Assembly (NCBI GenBank): GCA_003105225.1
Contig: PQAK01000093.1
Location: forward strand, 1-11,821
Direction of reading: 5' to 3'
Source of the DNA: Deltaproteobacteria bacterium
GTDB taxonomy: Bacteria > Desulfobacterota > Deferrimicrobia > Deferrimicrobiales > Deferrimicrobiaceae
DNA: 11,821 bases
Shown here: piece by piece, positions 5,231-11,821 of the stretch
Layout of the letters: each line of letters starts with the position of its first letter
Position numbering within the stretch: the stretch's first letter is position 1
The notes under the pieces: generated by a model
What the model was told of the DNA's origin: nothing
What the model saw: the letters and a program-made list of their open reading frames with translations, nothing else
Database searches by the model: none
Program-made: the position numbers and the translations under genes

Positions 5231-7799
5231 CCGACTTTTCCGAGGCAGCCGGCAGCGAGATGCATGCGGTCGTCCCCTTTCCGACCTCGGATTCGAACGT
5301 GAGCGTGCCCTTGTGCTCCTTGATGATCGTCTGGGAGATGGAAAGCCCGAGCCCCAGCCCCCCGGATTCGAGCTTGGTGGAAAAAAACGGTTCCGTCAAG
5401 CGGGCCAGCGTGCCCGCGTCCATCCCCGTCCCCTCGTCCTTCACGCGGATCTCCACGCTTCCCGTTTTCCGGTTCCACGCGGTGCTCACCTCGATGCCGC
5501 GCGCCGGATCCGGGAGCGCCTGGAGCGAGTTGACAATCAGGTTGATCACCACCTGCTCCAGCTCCATCGCCCCTCCCCGCACCCGGGGCAACGGGGTCCC
5601 GTACGTGACGCCGAAGCTCCGGGTCCCCTTGGCGATCTCGTGCTGCACGATGGCGATCGCCGTACGGACGACCTCGTTGACATCGATCGGGGCGTCCACC
5701 CGGCGCTTGTCCTGCCGCGCGAAATCCTTGAGCGTCCCGACGATCGCCTTGATCCGCAGGGAGGACTCGGAGATGTCCTTCAGCAGCTTCGGCACGATCG
5801 TGCGCATTTCCGTGAACGGCACCCCGGCGAGCGCGTACTCGCCGTTCTCCTGATACTCCCTCGCGAGGACCGGCAGGGCATCCTGCCACGCCGACAGGAG
5901 CAGGGGGGCGTTGAACATGACCAGGTTGTTCGGGTTGTTCACCTCGTGCGCGACGCCGGAGACGATCGTCCCGAGGGAGGTCATCCGGTTCGCGTGGATC
6001 AGCTGCGCCTGCTGGATCTTCGCCTCTTCCTCCATGCGGACCCTGTCGGTGATGTCCCGGAACGTGCAGTAGGAGACGAGGCCCTCCTTGAGGCGGATCG
6101 ATTTCCCCCGGATGGAGACGATGATCCGGTCCCCGCCCTTCCTGCGGTGAATCCCCTTCTCCAGGGAGAAATTCCTGCCTTCGCAGATGCCGGCGATGCT
6201 CCTCTCGAATTCCTCCAGGCCGGCGGGGCCGGCAAACCAGGAGATCCCCTTTTCGACGAGCTCCTCCCGGCTGCATCCGTAAACGGCGGCGACCGCCGGG
6301 TTGGCGTCCAGGATCCGCGCGCTCCCCGCGGCAAAGAGAATGATCGGCTCCTCGGTCTGCTCGAACATCTCCCGGAAGCGCTCCTCGCTCTCGCGGAGCT
6401 CCTGCTCCGCCCGCTTCCTCTTCGTGATGTCGCGGGCGACTCCCCGCCAGCCCAGGAACGACCCGTCGGGGGCGAAATACGGGGTGCCGCTGACATCCAG
6501 GATGACCGTTTCCCCGTCCTTGCGGAGATGGACGTTTTCCATGTGCTCGAACGATTCCCGTCGCTCCCGGATCGGTGCGAAGAGATCCACGACGCGCCGG
6601 GACTCCGGCTCCGCCATGAGATCGAAGGGGGTCCTTCCCAGGACCTCCTCCGGGTCGTATCCCAGGATGTCGCGCACCCTGGGGCTCGCGTAGGTGAAGG
6701 CCGCGCTCTCATTGATCTCCCACACCCAGTCGTTGATGCTTTCCACCAGGCTCTGGAACTTGGCCTTGCTCTCGCGAAGATCCTCGTCGGCCTTCCGGTG
6801 CGCGGTGGTGTCTTCACGGATCCAGAGGTAGTGGGTGATCTCCCCGCTCGAGTCCCGGATGGGGGTCACGGTGATCGACTCCCAGTACGGCACGCCGTTT
6901 TTCCGGACGCTCCGGCATTCCTCCTTCCACTCCCCCTGGGTGCAGACCGTGCTGCAGACCGCCTTGCACTGTTCCGGGGACTCGCCGCACAAAGTGGTCG
7001 TTCTCGTTCCGACCACCTCCGACGCGGCGTATCCCGTGATCCGGGTGTAGGACGGATTGACGTATTCGATCCGGCTCTCCGTGTCGGTGATCATGATCGC
7101 GGAGGGGCTCTGCTCGACGGCGAGGGACAGCTTGCGCACCATCAGGTCCTGCGCCCGCTTGCGCTCCGTGATGTCGATGAACGCCACCACCATCCCGGAG
7201 GTTTTCCCCGACCCGTCGTACAGCGGGGCGGAATTGAACGACAGGATCACCCGGTCCCTGTGGGGCGGACGGACCGTGCATTCCATGTCGTAGATGGGCC
7301 CATCGCTCTGGAAGACGCCACCGGACGGAGGATCCCCCCCGGGGAGGGGTTTGCCGTTGACATCGGTGATCTCCCACCCGATCTCTTCGTAATTCCTGCC
7401 GATGAGTTCGCTCCGCTTCACGCCGAGGATGCCCGACGCGATCAGGTTCCCGTACGAGATGGTCCCCTGCTCGTCCATGAGAAGGATCCCGCAGGGGCTC
7501 GTCTCCAGGATCCCCGCCAGGCGCTTCTCGCTCTCCTTGACCGCTTCCTCGGAGCGCCGGATCGTCTTCACGCCGTGGTCGATGAGCCAGTACAGCACCC
7601 ACGCCATCGAGGAGACGTAGATCGTGTCGCGCACTTTTTCGGGGACGGCGACCAGCTCGCAGAAGTAGAGGACCCACGCCAGACCCAAAAACAGGTATAA
7701 CGACGTGATCTTGAGGGCGACCCTGTCCCCCTCGAAGAGCCATTTGACGGCGGAAGCGAACGTCTCCGAATACCGTTTCCCGGCCGGCGGCGCGATCAC
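5184..7799 (-). CDS. Membrane-anchored histidine kinase with four PAS domains
   Basis: About 871 residues. Two N-terminal membrane segments (about 31-49 and 59-76) are joined by a very short loop. Four PAS units follow (about 88-213, 223-336, 343-463, 468-588), three of them closed by DIT(E/K/D)R-type ends. The phosphoacceptor is His618 in GVAHEVNNP. The ATP-binding domain shows the N box (NLIVNS, from 753), DEGTGM (788-793), EPFF (803-806) and GLGLGLS (814-820). PAS2 contains five cysteines (271, 278, 282, 286, 295) spaced CX6CX3CX3CX8C. With almost no periplasmic loop, sensing should be in the membrane or cytoplasm. Partner: the sigma-54 regulator whose gene overlaps its end. The GTG at 7799 behind GAGG is the preferred start. 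The frame is open to an ATG at 7985, but that part is AT-rich and lacks family-like sequence. A TTG at 7838 is also possible. Gene certain, start uncertain. Confidence 0.93.
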   Translation of the reverse strand: MIAPPAGKRYSETFASAVKWLFEGDRVALKITSLYLFLGLAWVLYFCELVAVPEKVRDTIYVSSMAWVLYWLIDHGVKTIRRSEEAVKESEKRLAGILETSPCGILLMDEQGTISYGNLIASGILGVKRSELIGRNYEEIGWEITDVNGKPLPGGDPPSGGVFQSDGPIYDMECTVRPPHRDRVILSFNSAPLYDGSGKTSGMVVAFIDITERKRAQDLMVRKLSLAVEQSPSAIMITDTESRIEYVNPSYTRITGYAASEVVGTRTTTLCGESPEQCKAVCSTVCTQGEWKEECRSVRKNGVPYWESITVTPIRDSSGEITHYLWIREDTTAHRKADEDLRESKAKFQSLVESINDWVWEINESAAFTYASPRVRDILGYDPEEVLGRTPFDLMAEPESRRVVDLFAPIRERRESFEHMENVHLRKDGETVILDVSGTPYFAPDGSFLGWRGVARDITKRKRAEQELRESEERFREMFEQTEEPIILFAAGSARILDANPAVAAVYGCSREELVEKGISWFAGPAGLEEFERSIAGICEGRNFSLEKGIHRRKGGDRIIVSIRGKSIRLKEGLVSYCTFRDITDRVRMEEEAKIQQAQLIHANRMTSLGTIVSGVAHEVNNPNNLVMFNAPLLLSAWQDALPVLAREYQENGEYALAGVPFTEMRTIVPKLLKDISESSLRIKAIVGTLKDFARQDKRRVDAPIDVNEVVRTAIAIVQHEIAKGTRSFGVTYGTPLPRVRGGAMELEQVVINLIVNSLQALPDPARGIEVSTAWNRKTGSVEIRVKDEGTGMDAGTLARLTEPFFSTKLESGGLGLGLSISQTIIKEHKGTLTFESEVGKGTTACISLPAASEKSDDVPEAESRIDALYR

Positions 7800-8108
7800 G
7801 ATTCCTCGCTCTTCATCAGGGTCTGGGGAAAACCACAACTCTTTCCGTGCACTCCGAACGCATGCTTCGCTGGTTTCGATGCAAAATCCTGTACGCTGTT
7901 TCCCTTGAAAAGTATTATTTCCTGCCCGATTTTCCCCTGCGGTATATTCTCCCCCGTAGTCATAAAGGATAATTATTACTACCATAAAATGGATGAAATT
8001 GTTGTATAAATTTCGGAGCAGGAAGCGCCGATACGGCGTCTAACTTACGCATCCAGATGCCGGATGTCCGGATGCAACGAGTAAAAATCGGGCGGGTGCA
8101 GCGGGAAA
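7800..8108. promoter_or_regulatory. Divergent promoter region between the kinase operon and ccdA
   Basis: 309 bp separate the divergently oriented kinase and ccdA genes. The part at about 7905-8015 is strongly AT-rich compared with its surroundings and contains TATAAA (8005-8010) on the plus strand and TAATAATTAT-like sequence on the minus strand, so promoters for both directions are expected here. I could not assign a confident -35 partner to either. On the ccdA side the leader contains two hairpins, listed separately. If the kinase starts upstream of the chosen GTG, part of this region would be coding. Confidence 0.4.
8026..8075 (+). promoter_or_regulatory. Two leader hairpins upstream of ccdA
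   Basis: CGCCG-ata-CGGCG (8026-8038) is a perfect five-pair stem-loop. It is followed by GCATCC (8049-8054) pairing with GGATGC (8070-8075). An alternative, mutually exclusive inner hairpin, CCGGA-tg-TCCGG (8060-8071), is also possible. They lie 33-83 bases before the ATG, inside the probable untranslated leader. They match no riboswitch class that I recognise, and GC-rich DNA gives such stems by chance. Confidence 0.3.
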
Positions 8109-8816
8109 ATGCCGGAACTCATGAGTTCCCTTCAGAATTATCTGCAAACCGGCTCGATCCTCGCCTATGCGGCCGTTTTCGTCGGCGGGCTTCTGGTCAG
8201 CTTCACGCCGTGCATCTACCCGGTGATCCCGATCACCGTCGGGTATATCGGGAGCAGGAGCCAGGGATCGCGCGCGCGCGGCTTCCTCCTGAGCCTGGCG
8301 TACGTGGTCGGCATGGCGGCCACCTACGCCGTTCTGGGCGGCATCTCGGCCCTGACGGGAAGGGTCTTCGGCGAGGTCGCTGCAAGCCCCGTCTCCAACC
8401 TGGTCGTCGGAAACCTGTGCATCCTGCTTGCCCTCTCCCTGTTCGACCTCTACCAGATCCCGATCCCCTCCTTTCTCGCGAGGGCGGGGACGCCCCGCTG
8501 GTCGGGCAGCGCGATCGGCGCGGTCGGGGTCGGGATGGCGTCCGGTTTGATCGTCGGGCCCTGCACGGCCCCCGTGCTGGGCGCCCTTCTTTTATTCGTC
8601 GGTTCCCGTCATAATATCGCCCTGGGGATGTCGCTCCTGTTCGTCTTCGCCCTGGGAATGGGGTTCCTCCTCCTGCTGCTGGGAACCTTCTCCGGGGTGT
8701 TCGTCAACCTGCCGAAATCGGGCAGATGGCTCGTGCTGGTGAAAAGGGGATTCGGCGTCCTGATGATCCTCGCGGGAGAATATTATCTCGTGCAGGCCGG
8801 AAAGCTGCTCGTGTAG
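8109..8816 (+). CDS. ccdA: CcdA/DsbD-type transmembrane thiol-reductant transporter
   Basis: This 235-residue membrane protein has about six hydrophobic segments and the two signature motifs of the family. FTPCIYP contains Cys35 and VGPCTAP contains Cys152; they form the redox pair that carries electrons from cytoplasmic thioredoxin to the periplasm. It has neither of the periplasmic domains found in full DsbD, so it belongs to the short CcdA form and must hand electrons to a separate thioredoxin-like protein. The next gene on the same strand encodes exactly such a protein, and a DsbC-like protein is encoded at 1002-1829. Start: ATG 8109 after GCGGGAAA; the ATG at 8121 is an alternative four codons in. 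The TAG stop (8814-8816) overlaps the first two bases of the inverted repeat of the fold-back element, so the C-terminus may have been altered by its insertion. Confidence 0.93.
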   Translation: MPELMSSLQNYLQTGSILAYAAVFVGGLLVSFTPCIYPVIPITVGYIGSRSQGSRARGFLLSLAYVVGMAATYAVLGGISALTGRVFGEVAASPVSNLVVGNLCILLALSLFDLYQIPIPSFLARAGTPRWSGSAIGAVGVGMASGLIVGPCTAPVLGALLLFVGSRHNIALGMSLLFVFALGMGFLLLLLGTFSGVFVNLPKSGRWLVLVKRGFGVLMILAGEYYLVQAGKLLV

Positions 8817-8994
8817 CCCGCATTTCTCACCAGCGTCCGTAGCGAGGCGGTGGAGACGGGTTTGGATGCAAGGCGCGCGACGTGAGGACGACGAAGGCGT
8901 AGTTGACGCTACGTCGAGGAGGCCGAACGAGCGCAACGCAGCAGACAAGCCCGTATCCGCCGCCGCAGTAGGAGGTTGGTGAGAAATGCGGGCT
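8815..8994. repeat. 180 bp fold-back MITE-like element with perfect 18 bp terminal inverted repeats
   Basis: The left end AGCCCGCATTTCTCACCA (8815-8832) is repeated exactly in inverted orientation at 8977-8994. Inside, the arms stay similar with mismatches: GGCGGTGGAGACGGGTTTG on the left matches the reverse complement of the stretch around 8948-8966 at all but a few bases. The apex is a CGTAG-ttgacg-CTACG stem-loop (8898-8913), almost exactly at the centre. The whole segment can therefore fold as one long imperfect hairpin. It has no coding capacity for a transposase and no clear target-site duplication. The inner motif near 8930-8945 (GAGCGCAACGCAGC) resembles intergenic repeats I associate with many proteobacterial genomes; this is from memory. 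It sits between ccdA and the TlpA-like gene, touching the stop codon of the first. Confidence 0.65.
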
Positions 8995-9009
8995 GGGAAA
9001 GGATGCGGC

Positions 9010-9477
9010 ATGCGCAGGAAGGCGACCTTTTTAACGGCGGTTCTTCTCATCGCGTCGATGTGGATCGCGTTCGAGGGACGGTCGCAAGGCGGCGGGGAGA
9101 CCGATTTCACGCTGGAGTCCCCCGCGGGAACCCGCGTGACCCTCGGACAGTTCGCCGGCCGGACGCCCGTGCTGCTCGTATTCTGGGCGACCTGGTGCCC
9201 GCACTGCAACGAAGCCGTCCCGGCGATCAACGAGATCCAGTCGAAGCTGTCGGGCCGGCTGCAGGTCCTGGCCATCGATTTCATGGAGAGCGGGGAAAAG
9301 GTGAAGGCGTTCATGAAGGCGAAAAACGTATCGTACCCCGTGCTGCTCGACAGGAACGGGAAGGTGGCGCGTCAATACCGCGTCCTGGGAATACCGACCT
9401 ACGTGGTCCTCGACAAGAACGGCGGAATCGTTTATTCCGGCAACGACCTTCCCCCCTCGCTGGAAAAATACCTCTAG
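9010..9477 (+). CDS. TlpA/ResA-like periplasmic thioredoxin
   Basis: This 155-residue protein has an N-terminal signal peptide or signal anchor (1-25) and a thioredoxin fold with the catalytic WCPHC (Cys63, Cys66). The cis-proline is in GIPT (Pro129). FWATWCPHC and the NGKVARQYRVLGIPT segment are typical of TlpA/ResA proteins, which reduce apocytochrome c or SCO/CuA cysteines with electrons from CcdA. The CPHC dipeptide is the one found in DsbA and is less usual for ResA (CEPC); it would predict a somewhat more oxidising protein. ATG 9010 follows GGAAAGGA; an in-frame ATG at 8986 lies inside the terminal repeat of the upstream element and gives a poorer signal peptide. It probably forms a transcription unit with ccdA, now interrupted by the fold-back element. 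It ends 5 bp before the stop codon of the convergent propeller gene. Confidence 0.9.
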   Translation: MRRKATFLTAVLLIASMWIAFEGRSQGGGETDFTLESPAGTRVTLGQFAGRTPVLLVFWATWCPHCNEAVPAINEIQSKLSGRLQVLAIDFMESGEKVKAFMKAKNVSYPVLLDRNGKVARQYRVLGIPTYVVLDKNGGIVYSGNDLPPSLEKYL

Positions 9478-9504
9478 CCCGCCTACTTCGTCCCGCCGGC
9501 GGGC
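9477..9504. terminator. GC-rich hairpin shared by the convergent thioredoxin and propeller genes
   Basis: GCCCGCC (9477-9483) pairs perfectly with GGCGGGC (9498-9504) around a 14-base loop; a competing perfect palindrome CCCGCCGGCGGG covers 9492-9503. The stem overlaps the last base of the thioredoxin TAG and the stop codon of the convergent gene. On the minus strand a TATTTTT follows eight bases after the stem, so termination is more plausible for the propeller gene than for the plus-strand unit. Confidence 0.4.
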
Positions 9505-11465
9505 GCCGGGAAACCGCCGACGACGACCTGGATCGTGAAGGGAGGAAGCTGGTCCGCCCGGACGTGAAGGGAGGCGCATTCCACCGTGACGATGTACACC
9601 CCGGGCGGCGGCGGCGGGAACGTCACCTCGTAGATCCCGTCTCCCTTGTGCCCGGCATGCGCCACGCCCTGCCAGCGCCCGGCGGCCTGGGTGATCCGGA
9701 CGAGGACATCGCTCAAGGCCGTCCGCGGGGCATCCGCCGCAGGGTCGGTGAGACGGAACCGGACCCGGCCCGTCTCCCCCGCCCGGATCGCGGGAGACTC
9801 CATGAGGTACTCCACGCGCAGCGGGTCCGATCGCCTCTTCCCCGATGCGCTCTCGGCAGCCTCCATGCCGAAGCAGTGGATGACGGTGGGAGCGTCCAGG
9901 AAAAACGCGACGTCGTACGTCCCACCGGCGGGAATCTTCACCGTGGTCGAGTAGACTCCGGGGGAGCGCTCCTTCAGGCTCCGGTCCACCACCTCGACCG
10001 CCTTCAACTCATGGCCGTAATTCCGGAAGCTTCCCATGGGGGCGGTCATCCCCTCCATGTAGTAGTACAGCGAGTTCTCCGCGGAATTCGCCACCACCAC
10101 GGCCGCCTCTCCGACCGCGCGGGCGATCGTGCCCGCCGTGCCCGCGGCGTCTTCCCTCCCCGGAGCGCGGGTTCCGGCCGAAAACTTCTTCACGTCCGGA
10201 TTCCCCTCCATTCCGAGCGCCTGCAGGGAGACCATGGTGACCTGCTCGGAGCCCAGGCACCGGAGGTAGGCGAAGGCGTCCGTGAAATGCACCTGGTAGG
10301 GGTGCGCCTCCAGGTCGAACACATGGACGACCTTGTTGGTGGAGGCATCCGCGACGAAGGCCTTGCTTCCCGTTCCGCTGAGAACAAACGCATAACGGCC
10401 TCCCGGGGCGAACCCGATGGCGGAAAGCCCCGGCGCTGCGGCGATGCGGGCGACCTGCCGGTGGCTGCTCCCGTCCAGCACGGCGATCGTCCCCTCCCTG
10501 CCGTCGGCGACGTAAAGGGCCTTCGCGAGAGGCGACCAGGCGAGCGCCGTGGGCGCGGGGCCCGTCGCCACGTCCCGCACCTTCACCAGCGTCCGCGCGT
10601 CGATCACCGACACCGTCCCGGCCGCAAGGTTCGTCGCGAAGGCGAAACGCCCGTCGTCGGAGAAGGCGATCTCATGGTGCCCCGCCCCCGTCGGTATCCG
10701 CGCCGCCACCTTCCGGTCTTCCGTGTCGATCACGGTCACGCCGCTCTCGCCGGCATTCCCCGCATCGTTGCCCACCCACAGGTATTTCCCGTCGGGCTGG
10801 AGTGCCGTGCGGACCGGGCGGACCCCCGCCTCGATGTCCGCCACTACGCGGAACGAATCGGTATCGACCGCGGCGACCTTGCCGGTCCGTGGCATGGAGA
10901 CGAAAAGCGTCCTTCCGTCCCGGCTCTTGATCCAGTCCTCGCCCGGGGACTGCAGCAGGACCATGGTGTAGAGGTGGGTGATCCCCCGAAGGCCCAGGAC
11001 GGGGTCGATCACCGAGATCGAGGCGTCCCGGTTCATCACCAGCAGGTAGTAAGAGGTCAGATCGAGCATGGGACGGTAGTTCAACCCCCCGCGGAGAAAC
11101 TGCTCCACCTTTTCCCTGCAGGTGAGGGGGAGAGCTCCGCCGATTTCCCCCCGCGTCATGTCCATCCAGGCGCCCGGAGAAAGAGAAGGGACGGGACTGC
11201 CCGTGGCGGCGTCCCGGATGGAGAACGAAAGTTCCGCGTACTCCCCTTCCTTCGGTACCGGAGCCGAGGCGTCCAGGGGCTTGGCCTTGAAGGTGATCTC
11301 CACGCCCTTGGAGACCACCGTTTCCTGGTTCCGGACCTGCTTCGCGGGGGAAGCCCCTTCGGCCGGACCCGGGGACGAGGCCCGAACGGCCGTACACGTC
11401 AGGGCCAGGCAGATCGCCAGGATGGGCGGCGCGATGCGGACGAGGGAGCGCATATCGCCGGTCAT
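9483..11465 (-). CDS. Secreted YVTN/YncE-like beta-propeller protein with flanking Ig-like domains
   Basis: A 660-residue exported protein: signal peptide (1 to about 29), an Ig-like (YtkA/FixH-resembling) region at about 55-105, then a beta-propeller at about 140-425. The propeller has repeated blades of the form VxVIDxxxxKVxxxIxxG...xxDGRxxFxxN (for example around 243-300 and 285-340). A conserved linker (about 465-540: YYYMEGM, NYGHELKAVEVVDRSL) and a second Ig-like domain (about 555-648) follow. Such propellers usually bind partners or cofactors; some resemble the cytochrome cd1 propeller, but no CxxCH haem motif is present, so enzymatic activity is not claimed. The ATG at 11465 overlaps the TGA of the upstream gene as ATGA, indicating translational coupling; an ATG four codons later (11453) is possible. 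Co-expression with the Ig-repeat protein suggests a shared cell-surface or periplasmic role. Confidence 0.82.
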   Translation of the reverse strand: MTGDMRSLVRIAPPILAICLALTCTAVRASSPGPAEGASPAKQVRNQETVVSKGVEITFKAKPLDASAPVPKEGEYAELSFSIRDAATGSPVPSLSPGAWMDMTRGEIGGALPLTCREKVEQFLRGGLNYRPMLDLTSYYLLVMNRDASISVIDPVLGLRGITHLYTMVLLQSPGEDWIKSRDGRTLFVSMPRTGKVAAVDTDSFRVVADIEAGVRPVRTALQPDGKYLWVGNDAGNAGESGVTVIDTEDRKVAARIPTGAGHHEIAFSDDGRFAFATNLAAGTVSVIDARTLVKVRDVATGPAPTALAWSPLAKALYVADGREGTIAVLDGSSHRQVARIAAAPGLSAIGFAPGGRYAFVLSGTGSKAFVADASTNKVVHVFDLEAHPYQVHFTDAFAYLRCLGSEQVTMVSLQALGMEGNPDVKKFSAGTRAPGREDAAGTAGTIARAVGEAAVVVANSAENSLYYYMEGMTAPMGSFRNYGHELKAVEVVDRSLKERSPGVYSTTVKIPAGGTYDVAFFLDAPTVIHCFGMEAAESASGKRRSDPLRVEYLMESPAIRAGETGRVRFRLTDPAADAPRTALSDVLVRITQAAGRWQGVAHAGHKGDGIYEVTFPPPPPGVYIVTVECASLHVRADQLPPFTIQVVVGGFPAPAGGTK

Positions 11466-11821
11466 TGTACCGCGTACGGAATCGTCTGCGTCGCCTCCGC
11501 CGGCGAGCTCGACCCGACGCTGCGGGCGTTCACCTGGATCTCCCAGGAGCCCGCCACGCCGTTCCAGGTCCACGATGCGTTCGAGCCGTACGTCTGGGCG
11601 ACCGACCAGACGGGGCTGCCCGTGGCCCTGCCACGGAACTCGTACTCGTAGCTCCCGCTGCCGCCGGTGGCCGCGCCCGTGAAGGTCACCGCCGTCCCGG
11701 GAGTCACCGGGCTGGCAGGGCTGGGAGTAAGGGTCACTGCCGTGGCCGCCGGAGCGGATACGACGAAGGTGATCGTCTGCGTCGCCTCCGCCGGCGAGCT
11801 CGACCCGGCGCTGCGGGCGTT
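11462..11821 (-). CDS. Protein of tandem Ig-like repeats (partial, N-terminus off the right edge)
   Basis: The last 119 residues are visible. They comprise the end of one repeat unit (NARSAGSSSPAEATQT), a linker (FVVSAPAATAV), and one full unit from TLTPSPASP to the C-terminus. The full unit contains GGSGSYEYEFRG, a SPVWSVAQTYGS stretch and SWTWNGVAGSWEIQVNARS, the pattern of all-beta Ig-like modules found in repeat arrays of exported deltaproteobacterial proteins. The repeat length is 97 residues. The protein ends shortly after the last repeat with no membrane anchor. The TGA stop overlaps the ATG of the propeller gene. What precedes the repeats (for example haem-binding or enzyme domains) is not in the window, so no function is assigned. 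Confidence 0.8.
   Translation of the reverse strand, partial: NARSAGSSSPAEATQTITFVVSAPAATAVTLTPSPASPVTPGTAVTFTGAATGGSGSYEYEFRGRATGSPVWSVAQTYGSNASWTWNGVAGSWEIQVNARSVGSSSPAEATQTIPYAVQ
11481..11821 (-). repeat. Tandem 291 bp (97-codon) coding repeat
   Basis: The 50 bp at 11481-11530 recur at 11772-11821 with a single difference (A at 11517, G at 11808), a period of exactly 291 bp, in frame. The second copy is cut by the window edge, so its full extent is unknown. The one difference changes Val to Ala in the Ig-like unit. Confidence 0.85.

Noticed and set aside
3656..5302. Long open frame on the plus strand (548 codons), and similar long plus-strand frames at 4881-7700, 2340-3803 and 8976-11651.
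   Set aside because: All lie opposite motif-rich minus-strand genes in high-GC DNA and encode low-complexity Arg/Pro/Gly/His-rich sequence with no domain.
7800..7985. 62-residue N-terminal extension of the histidine kinase from an ATG at 7985.
   Set aside because: The region is AT-rich and promoter-like, the extension shows no signal peptide or family sequence, and a GTG with GAGG exists at 7799. Not fully excluded.
8805..9004. Target-site duplication flanking the fold-back element.
   Set aside because: The bases outside the two 18 bp ends do not match each other, so no duplication is claimed.
1..11821. CRISPR array, tRNA, rRNA, insertion sequence with transposase, or prophage genes.
   Set aside because: No short regularly spaced repeats, RNA-gene signatures, transposase or phage motifs were seen; the only tandem repeat is coding.

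Overview
This is an 11.8 kb, GC-rich bacterial window. Its gene content includes a CxxxxCH/CxxCH multihaem lipoprotein, a DsbC-like protein carrying a haem motif, a multi-PAS histidine kinase with a sigma-54 response regulator, and tandem Ig-like surface repeats. Together these suggest a Geobacter-like deltaproteobacterium (Desulfuromonadota or a relative). This placement rests on gene style only; there is no rRNA, tRNA or housekeeping marker in the window.

Layout, left to right. (1) Positions 1-515, minus strand: 5' part of a multihaem c-type cytochrome lipoprotein that runs off the left edge, preceded by a 486 bp non-coding stretch with a terminator-like hairpin in its leader. (2) Positions 1002-1829, plus strand: periplasmic DsbC/DsbG-like thiol:disulfide protein with an N-terminal CxxCH haem motif. 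(3) Positions 1839-2249, minus strand: stand-alone CheY-like receiver, tail to tail with gene 2. (4) Positions 2535-7799, minus strand: apparent operon of a four-PAS membrane histidine kinase, a sigma-54-dependent response regulator that overlaps it, and a secreted protein with two complete SCO1/SenC copper-chaperone domains. (5) Positions 8109-9477, plus strand, divergent from the kinase: a CcdA-type thiol-reductant transporter and a TlpA/ResA-like thioredoxin, separated by a 180 bp fold-back (MITE-like) element with perfect 18 bp terminal inverted repeats. (6) Positions 9483-11821, minus strand: a secreted YVTN-type beta-propeller protein, coupled by an ATGA overlap to the end of a protein built of tandem 97-residue Ig-like repeats that runs off the right edge.

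The theme is redox and metal handling outside the cytoplasm. CcdA would carry reducing power across the membrane to the TlpA-like thioredoxin, which could keep the cysteines of apocytochromes, the SCO protein and the DsbC-like protein in the right state. The kinase-regulator pair lies in the same operon as the double SCO, and its second PAS domain carries a cluster of five cysteines that could sense a metal or redox signal. The most unusual items are the haem-DsbC fusion, the tandem SCO protein, the cysteine-rich PAS and the fold-back element that supplies part of the ccdA stop codon. Functional links between the genes are inferred from neighbourhood; individual family assignments rest on visible motifs.
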